Below are positions 44,159 through 53,934 of a DNA stretch of 64,000 bases, piece after piece. Made by a program: the position numbers and the translations under genes. Positions within the stretch are counted from its first letter, which is position 1, and each line of letters starts with the position of its first letter. Source of the stretch: Tricholoma matsutake (lineage: Eukaryota > Basidiomycota > Agaricomycetes > Agaricales > Tricholomataceae); the NCBI GenBank assembly GCA_026075535.2, contig AP026544.2, positions 4,774,001 through 4,838,000 on the forward strand, read 5' to 3'. Under the pieces are notes generated by a model. It was not told where the DNA came from. It did no database searches and worked only from the letters and a program-made list of their open reading frames with translations.

Positions 44159-44864
44159 TGTCAAGAACTGTTCCTCGCCCGATTGGAACCCACATCTATC
44201 TGACCCTTTCCCGCACATCGAACATGACTTTTGTCTATGCCTCCCAATTTTGTTCCCAGCCACCTTGCACTGCCCACACTGCTGTGCATCAGGCTGCCCT
44301 GTACAGCATCCACAGCTGCCTTTCCAAGGCTGCCGTCTCTATTGCAAATTCGACTATGGATTCCTGTGCGGCTCCCGCTAGATAATTTATCCATGCAGTT
44401 GAGACACTGCTGCAGTCTTCGTTCCTGTTCCGCATTATTCCAGACTACAGTATTTAAGCTTAGTTAGTTTTGCCTTGTATTCCTCAGTTCGTATATCGAC
44501 GTAGACTCGACTTTAATCTGCCAATCCAAACCTCCTTCTACTCCAACCTCAGTACTCTAAGAGTCTGAACTCCATTCGACTCAACCTCCAGTCTCCCTCT
44601 GAAGTTCTAACCTCATCTGAACTTAACCTAAGTCCCTCCATACTCCTTCCCGTGGTTACCCGCACTTTCCCGTTCCTACCTCCAAACCTCCAACTTGAAA
44701 TTAGGACACCAGACGAGGTGAAGGGCGCAGCTTCTTACAAGCTGAAGCCAAGTCCTTTCCATTTCCCCTCCCGCCGAATCTGCAACGACCTGACAACCTT
44801 CTGTAAATAACACCCGCAGTGTCCAATCAGATTCCGATGAACCTTCCAGGATCAGTTCTTAACA
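44159..44864. mobile_element. solo LTR inserted in the minisatellite
   Basis: The 706-bp sequence starts TGTCAAGAACTG and ends CAGTTCTTAACA, inverted ends matching 11 of 12. It is flanked by CTCTC on both sides (44154-44158 and 44865-44869), a 5-bp duplication. No internal coding region is present, so it is what remains after LTR-LTR recombination. The parent family is not present elsewhere in the window. The interior is rich in CTCC and ACCTCC words. Confidence 0.85.
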
Positions 44865-44970
44865 CTCTCGATGTTGCTTGTAGTCTCTTGATGTTGCTCA
44901 TAGTCTCTCGATGTTGCTCGTAGTCTCTTGATGTTGCTCGTAGTCTCTCGATGTTGCTCATAGTCTCTCG
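44865..44970. repeat. 20-bp minisatellite, right block
   Basis: Five to six further copies of the unit are present, here alternating TCTCTCGATGTTGCTC and TCTCTTGATGTTGCTC forms. They read on from the left block once the solo LTR is removed. Confidence 0.92.
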
Positions 44971-45212
44971 ATGATGGTCAACAATGTTTGATCGTGTTCA
45001 CAGTTGTTTGAGGTTGATCGGGGATATTCGGTGTTCATTCAGAGGGATCTTAGGGGGTTTCAAGGTAGTCCTAAAGTTGTGCGATGTGGTTTCTCAGTAT
45101 GTTCAATGTCGCTGGTGATGTTTTGATGTGGTCAATATGATATCATGATCGATAGACCTGGTTGGAAGTGGTCGTGCTGCTTCTGGGACCTCGTGGGAGT
45201 TAGCCGATCTGA

Positions 45213-45752
45213 TTAGAATGTGGTGAATTGGCCTTTGAGCTGAGGAGACAACCTATCATCGGGTTTGATGTTCCCCATGGCAAAAGCACATTCAATGAGG
45301 GTGCAAATCTTATCAGCAGTCTCAGGAAGGGGGGTGTCCTTTGTGCATTGGATGGAAAGGGCCTGTTGTAGAAGCTGGACCTGGTGGACCAGTCCCTCTT
45401 TCTGGTGGCATGCTTGCAGTGTCTCCCAGTTGATGCTAGGTCCTTTTACCATGTCAAGGAATGGCTGTTCAGAGGGAGCAACACTAGATGCTATAAATGC
45501 ATAAGCAAGCCTTGAGTTGGCCTTGTAATTCGCAAGGGCATGGGGTTCATTTGAGGATGGTTCAATGATGTTGTTGACAACGTACTTGTAGAGCCCATTT
45601 AAAGAAAGAGCAATTGTAATTTCTTTGCACCATTCTTTGTAATTGGACTTCAGTTTATCGAGCTTCTCCCCTGAGTACTGAACAGACAGTTTAATGAGGG
45701 AGATAGATGGGATTGTGGATTCAGACATGGCTGTAGTCAATTCAATCATCAT
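45213..45752 (-). pseudogene. copia-2 gag N-terminal part
   Basis: A frame of 179 codons starts at the ATG pair beside the hAT-2 target duplication. It encodes a copia-type Gag (KLDKLKSNYKEWCKEITIAL, then KANSRLAYAFIASSVAPSEQ). The true Gag sequence ends at NIKPDD (about 45255), and the last 14 codons derive from the 2.1-kb insertion. Gag normally builds the particle. Confidence 0.85.
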
Positions 45753-46030
45753 ATTTGATTAGTGCTTTGAGGTCCAGTCCGGTCCAGTTTTTTCACCCTT
45801 TTGGGAGTGAACCGGGACTAGACCAGTTCTATATATTTCACGAAGGTACAAAAAACTGGACCAGACCCTACAGGACCAGTCCACTATGGTTACGAGCAGT
45901 TACTGGACCAGTTTTAACCAGTCCAGAACTGACTTCAATCCTGACTAGTCCTTTGACTGGTCAGGACCAGTTATCTACTTGTTATCTACTTACTACTTAC
46001 ACAATGAATTATATACATACTGAATTAACA

Positions 46031-46175
46031 AGAAACAAGAAAAGAAAAGAAAAAAGACAAGAAAAGAAAAAAAAAATGAAAAGAAAAGAGAAAAGAAAGA
46101 AAGAAAAGAAAAGAAACAAATTGAAAAACAAAACAAAAAGAAAAGAAAAAAGAAAAGAAAAGAAAAGAAAAACAC
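46031..46175. repeat. (AAAAG)n purine tract in hAT-2
   Basis: An almost pure A/G run is built on AAAAG and AAAG units, giving Lys/Arg/Glu-only frames that are not genes. Confidence 0.9.
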
Positions 46176-46188
46176 CTCACAATCCCCC

Positions 46189-46614
46189 TGTAAGGGGACT
46201 AGGGGGGTGCCCTGTGTGTTTTTCCTATTTTTTATGTTCGTCCTATATTTTTCCCCACCTCATTTCCTTCCATTCTTCATTTTCTATGATTTTTCCGGAT
46301 TTTATTACTAATTTTCCCTTGCTATCATGTTTGTACATGTTGACACTTTTATATTTAGAGGCGGAGTACCCCTTCCGACACATACCCCTTGGTATGATGT
46401 CATTCGGCGGCCTTGATCCACCTATCTCCGCCTTTTTCTATTTTTAGGTTATATTTGATTTTTGTCGTCTTCACATATACTGGGCATCAGCAAGGGGATC
46501 CTTAGAGTTTTCTCTTCGGATTTCCCTTTGCTAGGTGTGTCCCCAATGCCTGTATTATGTAGTATAATTTTAACTTCGGATTTCCCTTTGCTAGAGGCTT
46601 AGGTTGCCCTTATA
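46189..46614 (+). repeat. 5' LTR of gypsy-2 (426 bp)
   Basis: It is 60 bp longer than the 3' LTR. The extra bases lie between two copies of TTCGGATTTCCCTTTGCTAG (46515-46534 and 46574-46593), so the size difference fits loss or gain of one repeat unit plus its spacer. Confidence 0.93.
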
Positions 46615-46780
46615 GTAGAAAACTCTCTCCTAAGGCCCGAAAATCGCGAACGCGCTGACCAAGATAGGCCGGTACGGACTGGACGATGCTTCCCAAAGCT
46701 CCACAGAGTCCCTACACACTGTTCCAGATAATCTCGCCTTTATTACGCCGCCATTTTCGCCAAACGCACTCCCTAGTGAC

Positions 46781-47899
46781 ATGGACACATCAGAACGCTT
46801 CGACACGCTTGAAAGCGACGTTTCCGGAATGCACGTGCAAATTGACTTGCTTAAATCTATGATTGAAAACTTCGTTAGGACCCTCCAGGCTAACCCTACG
46901 ACCAATAGTTCCCCCTTTACGACTCCAAGCACACCCAACAATGACGTTTTGCCAAACGCGTCCACTAAGGAACGTGCCCAGATCAAACCGTCCCCCCCCG
47001 CCGAATTTAATGGTGCACGTGCGCAGGGACATGCATTCCTTAATTCCTGTGAGTTATACATTAGTCTCCAGTCGCATCAATTCGTCGATGAGGCTGCAAA
47101 AATTTATTGGGCCTTCACATACATGAAATCTGAACGCGCCTATCTCTATGTGGACCGTATCCTACGTCAAACTGAAGAACTTGGTTCTCTACCTTTCTCC
47201 ACTTGGGGTGACTTTTGAGCTGAGTTCGTACGCCACTTCTGCCCCCTCAATGAACGCCACCGAGCAGTGACACGACTTGAGTCATCCGCTTACCACCAGG
47301 GACATCGATCCATGGACGACTATATCGATGAGTTCAAGGATTTGGTGGACATGGCAGGATATGGGAGTGGGTTACCAGTGGTGGTGAAGTTCCGACGGGG
47401 GCTCAACCGAGAAATTCAGGACCAGATTGCACAGATGTTGGAAGGGCGCCCAGCGGATGATGATATCCTTGCTTGGTATGAAGCTGCTTCACTCTGTGAT
47501 GAGAACTGACTCACAAATGCGGCGTTTAATGCTGCATTCTGTGCTCCAACTACCACTCATACACCCTACACCTTCAATCAAAGCCTCCCGCGCCCTAACC
47601 CCATTCCTGTTCGTCAAACTCCCACACCAGCCATCAATGTCCCAGTACCAATAGATGTTGATGCAGCCCGCAGCCGTGCACATAAGTTGGATCTCTGCTA
47701 CCGTTGTGGGGAACCTGGACACAGGGCTGGAGCATGTCCCCATCGTCAGGATATCCACATGCTCACCCCCGAGGGATGAGATGAACTCCTGCAAGATTTG
47801 TTGGCACTTGTAGATGTTGAGGAAGCGAAGGATCAAGTTGCAGAGGAGATTAAGTTGGAAGTTGTAGAGGAGCAGGATTTTCCTATTCGCAGCGAGTGA
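46781..47899 (+). pseudogene. gag: gypsy-2 gag with three internal TGA codons
   Basis: ATG 46781 opens a Gag frame with a coiled-coil-like start (RFDTLESDVSGMHVQIDLLK), core FNGARAQGHAFLNSCELYIS and CCHC knuckle CYRCGEPGHRAGACP (about 47698-47742). TGA stops interrupt at 47216-47218, 47507-47509 and 47777-47779. The frame is otherwise open to TGA 47897-47899, the presumed natural gag end. Pol overlaps in the -1 frame. The gag product would be truncated in this copy. Confidence 0.88.
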
Positions 47900-50800
47900 A
47901 TCGTATGCCCTCACTGCCTGTCCATAACCGCTTTGAAGTCTTGTCAGTTGAATCCCCAGAGAATGAATCCATTTCTGTGACTGCTCCCCTCTCTGACCCT
48001 TCGAAGTTGGCTAAAGACATACCTGCTCTCCCCATCTCTCCTTCTACTCCACGTCCCAAAATTAAATCATGGGAACGTAAACTACCATGCAAGTATATTG
48101 TGGCATCCACTCCCTCTGCACATTCCTTAAACCTAGCCATCGAACTGCAGACGACCGACACTGGACAGATACTCGGTGTCTCTGCGCTCCTGGACTCTGG
48201 TGCGACTGGTCTCTTCATCGATTTCCATCTGGTACAACAACATCGCCTAAATACTCGCTCACTCTCATGTCCGATACCTGTATATAATGTGGATGGATCC
48301 CCAAATGAAGCTGGTGCCATCCGAGAGGTTGCAGACCTGGTTCTCCGTTACAAAGATCATAGTGAGCGTGCCCTTTTTGCTGTCACTCAATTAGGAAAGC
48401 AAAAGGTGATTTTGGGATATCCATGGCTTCGAGACCATAACCCAGAGGTCGACTGGCGTACCAGGGAGGTTACCATGAGCCGATGTCCATCCTGCTGTTG
48501 GACGTGTTTCACAGAAGCCAGGCAAGAACGTCGTGGACAGAAGGCGGCAATACGACGTACTCAGAAGTGTTGTGCTGGACCCCTGCCTATACCTGAAGTG
48601 GAATTGGAAGAGGTTCCTGATCTAATGCCGGACTCAGATGATGATGATGAGGACCCAGAGGAAGTGGAGGAGGGTGATCGGATCTTCTACACTGCGATTC
48701 GCTCATCGCATGAGGTGTGTGCCACATCGAACATATCCCAACGCCTCGCCGAGGCCTTCCACAAAAACAATGCTGCTAAATCCTCTACTAACTCCTTACT
48801 CCCTCATCTCCATGAGTTTGAAGACGTGTTCTCCAAGGAGTCATTCGACTCTCTTCCTGCGTGCAAGCCATGGGATCACGCGATCGAACTCACCCCCGGC
48901 GCAACCCCTTCATCCTGCAAGGTCTATCCTCTCTCTCCAGAAGAACAATGGCAGCTTGACCAGTTCATCGACGAGCACCTGGCCTCTGGACGTATTTGAC
49001 CATTGAAGTCACCCATGGCCTCTCCCTTTTTCTTTGTCAAGAAGAAGGATGGCTCACTTCGACCGGTTCAAGACTACAGAAGGCTCAACAACATCACGGT
49101 CAAAAATTGCTACCCACTACCCCTCATCTCCGAACTTGTAAACCAGCTCCATGGAGCCCGATACTTCACCAAGCTCGATGTCCATTGGGGCTATAATAAT
49201 GTGAGGATAAAGGAGGGAGATGAGTGGAAGGCAGCCTTTCGTACCAACCATGGTCTTTTTGAACCGCTTGTCATGTTCTTTGGCCTTACTAATAGCCCTG
49301 CCACTTTTCAGACCATGATGAACGACATCTTCCATGACCTCATCTTCAAAGGCATTGTCTGCATCTATCTTGACGACATCCTCATCTTCACTCGCAGGGT
49401 TGAAGAGCACCATTGCATCACGCGCCTCGTCCTAGAGTGACTTCGACAGTACAAACTCTACCTTTGTCAGGACAAATGCGAGTTCGAAAGGACCAAGATC
49501 GAGTACCTTGGCCTGATTATCTCGGAGGGTCAAGTGGAGATGGATCCTATCAAGGTAAACGGGGTCACAGCTTGGCCGACGCCCACAAACAAGAAGGAGG
49601 TGCAGTCTTTCCTGGGCTTCATCAATTTCTATCGGCATTTTATCAAGGATTTCTCACATCATGCACGACCACTGTTCGACTTGACAGGAAAGGAGGCATG
49701 GAGGTGGGATAATGCACAACAGGAGGCATTCGAAAAGCTTAAGGAGATGGTCACTTCCGCTCTGATCCTTACCTTTGCTGATGATTCGCATCCTTTTCAT
49801 GTAGAAGCCGACAGTTCTGACTTTGTGATGGGTGCCGTGTTGTCTCAGCAGTCTCTGGAGGACCAGAAGTGGCATCCTGTTGTGTTCTACTCCAAAAGCC
49901 TTAGTGCTGTAGAGCGAAACTACGAGATCCATGACAAGGAGATGTTGGCGATAATGCGTGCGCTTGAGGAGTGGTGACACTTCCTCGAGGGTGCCCAACA
50001 CAAGGTGGAAATTTGGATGGATCACAAGAATCTCGAGTACTTCATGACAGCCAAGAAATTGAACCATCGTCAAGCTCGTTGGTCCCTGTATCTATCTAGA
50101 TTCGACTTCTCCTTGCACCACCATCCGGGTCGCAGCATGGGGAAGACCGATGCCCTATCCCGACGTGCAGACCATGGGGATGGCAGCAGTGACAACCAAA
50201 ACATTGTGCTGTTGCAGCCAGACCTGTTCACCATTTGGGCACTGGAAGGTATCGCACCCCAGGGCGAGGAGCGGGACATCCTACGTGACATTCGTCACGC
50301 AAACCATAGCAGTTTACATGAGGATGTTGTCGCCCGAGCTGTTAAAGAACTGAGGAAGGGATCGACCCTTTCCTTACGTGCGGCAGAGTGGGCTGAAAAG
50401 GAGGACTTGTTGTATTTCAGGGATTGCATCTATGTTCCCAATGACCCAGACCTTCGCCGGCGCATCATATCCCAACACCATGACTCACAGATTGCTGGCC
50501 ACCCCGGACGCTGGAAGACCTTGGAGCTCACCTCACGGAACTATTGGTGGCCACAAATGTCACGGCTCATTGGTCAGTATTGTCGCACTTGTGACCTTTG
50601 CTTATGCACCAAGGTTCCTCGTCGCAAGCCTATTGGTGAGCTACACCCTCTTCCTGTTCCAGAGAGTTGCTGGGATGTTGTCAGCATCAACTTTGTGGTG
50701 GAATTGCCAGAGTCAAACGGGTTTGATGCGGTGATGTGCACAGTTGACTCAGTGGGAAATCGCGCTCACTTCATTCCCACTCACACCACTGTCAGTGCCC

Positions 50801-51798
50801 TAGGTGCCGCTCGACTCTACCTCCACCACATGTGGAAATTACATGGACTTCCTGGTGCCTTCCTCTCGGATCGTGGCCCTCAGTTCATGGCAGAGTTCAC
50901 TCGTGAGCTGTACCGACTCCTGGGGATCAAACTCCTCGTTTCAACCGCTTATCACCCACAAACTGATGGCCAGACGGAGCGAGTCAACCAGGAACTGGAG
51001 CAGTATATCTGCCTCTTTGTCAATGAACGCCAGGACAATTGGGATGATCTCCTTCCTTTGGCCGAGTTCGGATACAACAACCATGTCCAGGCTTCCACTC
51101 AACAGACCCCTTTCCTCTTAGACACTGGACGACATCCACGCATGGGATTTGAACCTCGCCAAACTCCCTCACACATCAAGACGGTGAATGAGTTCACAGA
51201 ACGCATGAGGGATAGCTTGGAGGAGGCAAGGGCAGCCTTAGCAAAGGCGAAGGACGACATGGCACAATTTTACAACCAACGCCACTCCCCAACCCCTCAG
51301 TACAAGGTTGGTGATCGAGTTTATCTTGACTCCAGTGACGTCTCCACTACACATCCATCCAAGAAACTCACTCATCGCTTCTTGGGACCTTTCCCCATTG
51401 TCAAGTGCGTTGGAACACATGCCTATCGTCTACGCCTCCAAGCCTCCATGTCCAGACTCCATCCCATCTTCCATGTCGTCAAATTGCTTCCAGCTCCCCC
51501 AGATCCGTTCCTGGGATGCCATTCACACCCACCACCACCACCTACAGTGATCGAGGGAGAACCCCAATACGAAGTCAAGTCAATCTTGGACAGCCGTTTG
51601 CATTGAGGAAAACTCCAGTATTTGGTGCATTGGAAGGGTTATGGGTATGAGGAGAACTCATGGGTCGAAGAGTCTGATGTAAATGCCCCTTGGTTAATCA
51701 AGGAATTCCACCGACGGCACACTGCTGCACCACGTCGCATTCAAGTCACAGACTTTGGTCGTATACGATTTCGAATGCATTGGGGCGATGCATCTTAG
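47884..51798 (+). pseudogene. pol: gypsy-2 pol with four internal TGA codons
   Basis: Pol reads in the frame -1 to gag and ends at TAG 51796-51798. The protease motif is LLDSGATGLFIDF (about 48187-48225). RT carries [10 protein letters not shown] (about 49363-49392), and RNase H follows (HVEADSSDFVMGAVLSQQ). Integrase has HHDSQIAGHPGRW, the acidic residues in SINFVVELP (Asn where Asp is expected), LSDRGPQF and DGQTERVNQELEQY. A chromodomain follows (LQYLVHWKGYGYEENSW). TGA stops lie at 48997-48999, 49438-49440, 49975-49977 and 51604-51606. No frameshift was seen, so base substitution alone inactivated it. Confidence 0.9.
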
Positions 51799-51809
51799 AG
51801 AGGGGGTGA

Positions 51810-52175
51810 TGTAAGGGGACTATGGGGGTGCCCTGTGTGTTTTTCCTATTTTTTATGTTCGTCCTATATTTTTCCCCACCTCATTTCCTTCTATTCTTCA
51901 TTTTCTATGATTTTTCCGGATTTTATTACTAATTTTCCCTTGCTATCATGTTTGTACATGTTGACACTTTTATATTTAGAGGCGGAGTACCCCTTCCGAC
52001 ACATACCCCTTGGTATGATGTCATTTGGCGGCCTTGATCTGCCTATCTCCGCCTTTTTCTATTTTTAGGTTATATTTGATTTTTGTTGTCTTCACATATA
52101 CTGGGCATCAGCAAGGGGATCCTTAGAGTTTTCTCTTTGGATTTCCCTTTGCTAGAGGCTTAGGTTGCCCTTATA
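51810..52175 (+). repeat. 3' LTR of gypsy-2 (366 bp)
   Basis: It is preceded by the polypurine tract AGAGAGGGGGTGA (51797-51809), which overlaps the pol stop. It carries T at several positions where the 5' LTR has CG (for example TTTGG against TTCGG). Confidence 0.93.
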
Positions 52176-52199
52176 CCCCTCCGCGAGCAGTGGCTCACT

Positions 52200-52620
52200 A
52201 GGCTGGATGTGGGTGCTAGGTGTTGGCATTGGCCCGTGGCATTGTTGGCATAGGCATTGATGTTGGTGTCGTTGGTGCTGGTGTTGTTGACATTGATGTT
52301 GGCATTGGCATCGTTGGCATTGGTGTTGATGTTGGCATCATTGGCATTGGTGTTGACATTGGCGTCATTGGTGTTGGTGTTGGCATCATTGGTGTTGGTG
52401 TTGGTGTTGGCATTGTTGGTGTTGGTGTTGGCATCATTGGTGTTGGTGTTGGTGTTGTTGGTGTTGGTGTTGTTGTTGGTGTTGTTGGTGTTGGTGTTGT
52501 CATTGGTGTTGTTGGTGTTGGCATTGGCATCATGGGTGTTGTCATTGGTGTTGTTGGTGGTGGCCTTGGCACTGGACCCATCATTGTTGGCATGGGCCCT
52601 GGTATCATTGTCATCTGTTA
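52200..52620. repeat. GTTGGT/GGCATT minisatellite in hAT-2
   Basis: Long imperfect repeats of GGTGTTGGTGTTGGCAT occur with hexamer periodicity. They create frames of alternating Val/Gly or Thr/Asn residues on both strands that do not look like genes. The array is part of the hAT-2 interior. Confidence 0.9.
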
Positions 52621-53455
52621 TCATTGTCATTGTCCATTAGCATAGGCAGCAGTGATGTGGCATGCACCCCACACCACCCCACAAGCACAAGAGGGCTCAT
52701 GGTGGCAGTGGGTGCAGTGATGGTAGTGGTGGTGGTGGTGGTCCCTTGTGGGTGTCGTTACCAGATATTTACGACCTATAAATCAATGAAAAACATTTAG
52801 TTAGTATACTATACAAACCAAGAAAGAAAGAAGAAACTTACCTGGGGCCAAACGACAATTGCTGTCATTTGGGCCCACGGTGCATCTGAAATCCTTGTCT
52901 GTGGCCATTGGTGGATCTTACGGATGTCTGGATGGACATGGGAGCGGTGGCCGTAGGTGTTGATGGAGGGGTGGTGGTGGTGGTAGTCAAAGAGTGAGCT
53001 GGCAATGAGTGATGGTGACTAGTGACTCATCAGTATGATTGATCACACACCTTAGCAACAAGAACCGTGGGTTCGGTTCTGGACTGGTCCTTACCAGTTT
53101 TGGATGGTCTGGGCACAGACACATGATCTCGAAGAACTGAGACTGTAACTGCTATGTAACTGATTAGAACCAGAACCACGGTTCTATAGGACCGGTTCAA
53201 ATTTGCGGTCCAGTCCAGTCTGGTCCTCGGTCCTATGGACTGGACCTCAAAGCACTATATTTGATGGTAAAGTGTTGCCAGATAGGGTGGCGACAAAGTA
53301 TGTAGTAACAAAGGGGTATGCTTGCTGGAAGACTGGATGTGCTCAAAGTGAAGTCCGTGATCCGGGATGGAACAGATGATCAAAATGATTGGACAGTATG
53401 ATGTATAGCATTGAGTGGCTAGGAAGTTTCTACCGTTGTTTCTAACAATGGGAGT

Positions 53456-53466
53456 GGCCCATAACC
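53456..53466 (-). other. primer binding site motif of copia-2
   Basis: The minus strand reads GGTTATGGGCC directly inside the 5' LTR. It is the same internal initiator tRNA-Met motif as in copia-1. Confidence 0.72.
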
Positions 53467-53817
53467 TGTAGAAAATCAATCTAGCATAATCAGAGTATAG
53501 CTCAGTCTCTGTACAAGCGACTATATGAATACAATAACTGTACCTAGCATAATCAGAGTATAGCTATAAGTACAGTAAGTATTGGTCTGTAATATCATAA
53601 TGTCTAGAATACTCACCTCAGTCTCTGTACAAGCGACTGAGGTGATTGGATAACTACCTACCCTATATATAAGTGAGTTCAGCTACATAAAGAGTCAAAG
53701 GGATAAGAGACACAAAGGTGTCTATGAGATGGTGCATCAAAGGGATGTGTTAAAAATAGTACATGCATCAAAGATGTGATCATGTATGCTTATGGTGTGA
53801 TAAATGGCACCTCAACA
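53467..53817 (-). repeat. 5' LTR of copia-2 (right)
   Basis: This direct repeat partner of 38754-39104 has identical length. It is followed by AGACC, the right target duplication. Confidence 0.93.
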
Positions 53818-53934
53818 AGACCTGCAGACCCTCCCTTCCACTGCATGGGCATGGAGCCTTTGCCTGCATGCTAAAATTTAAAACCAGGGCTTACTAATCA
53901 AAAAAATGTGACACAACCATTTCTCATTGACAAT

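Larger units (their letters stand above)
43116..45254. mobile_element. 2.1-kb unclassified insertion in copia-2 gag
   Basis: The gag codons before and after are contiguous once this segment is removed (NIKPDD joins CIALLNSL). The bases ATCA occur at both borders (43112-43115 and 45255-45258), consistent with a 4-bp target duplication. The segment is AT-rich and non-coding and contains the 20-bp minisatellite and the solo LTR. It has GATGATA near the left border and TATCATC near the right. No transposon class is evident. TGGCGCCCAATGTTG at 43951 resembles an LTR-element primer site, so a decayed LTR element is one possibility. Confidence 0.6.
46189..52175 (+). mobile_element. gypsy-2: Ty3/gypsy chromovirus inside hAT-2
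   Basis: The LTRs at 46189-46614 and 51810-52175 start TGTAAGGG and end CCCTTATA. The flanks share CCCC (46185-46188 and 52176-52179), a likely 4-bp duplication, though a C-run makes its length uncertain. The interior encodes gag, protease, RT, RNase H, integrase and a chromodomain on the plus strand. Seven internal in-frame stops, every one TGA, break it. Codon use is richer in C than gypsy-1. Apart from the 60-bp length difference, the LTRs are close to 98 percent identical by hand count, so insertion was fairly recent. Confidence 0.95.
45760..53257. mobile_element. hAT-2: non-autonomous hAT-like element split by gypsy-2
   Basis: The terminal inverted repeats TAGTGCTTTGAGGTCCAGTC (left) and its exact inverse (right, ending at 53257) are flanked by 8-bp duplications TATTTGAT (45752-45759 and 53258-53265). 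Subterminal GGTCCAGT and GGACCAG words occur in both orientations. Removing gypsy-2 (46189-52175) leaves about 1.5 kb. This carries an AAAAG tract, a GTTGGT minisatellite and a GCGAGCAGTGGCTCAC motif, but no transposase. It landed in the copia-2 leader, just ahead of gag. Confidence 0.9.
38754..53817 (-). mobile_element. copia-2: decayed Ty1/copia carrying nested insertions
   Basis: The two 351-bp LTRs (38754-39104 and 53467-53817) differ at about five transitions. They are flanked by AGACC (38749-38753 and 53818-53822). All sequence between belongs to one original insertion plus later nested elements: a 2.1-kb segment at 43116-45254 and a hAT-like element at 45760-53257. Once these are removed, the copia internal region is about 5 kb and encodes gag, protease, integrase, RT and RNase H on the minus strand. 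All are broken by stops and frameshifts. Confidence 0.93.

Noticed and set aside
43983..44263. Tandem peptide ORFs (repeating RDYKQHRETTSNIERLQATS-like units)
   Set aside because: They are translations of the 20-bp minisatellite; two overlapping frames give the same peptide shifted, as expected for a non-triplet unit.
43960..44970. CRISPR-like array
   Set aside because: The 20-bp units are directly adjacent with no spacers, and the host is eukaryotic.
46031..46175. Lys/Glu/Arg-rich ORF or nuclear-signal protein at the AAAAG tract
   Set aside because: It is a simple purine repeat within hAT-2 and not a gene.
2166..51798. TGA recoding (selenocysteine or read-through) in the gypsy elements
   Set aside because: The stops fall at ordinary Arg positions, differ between the two elements, and the host genes end in TGA normally. 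Cytosine decay explains them better.
52160..52645. Asn/Thr-rich and Val/Gly-rich ORFs on both strands
   Set aside because: All derive from the GTTGGT minisatellite inside hAT-2, with no start context or partner exon.
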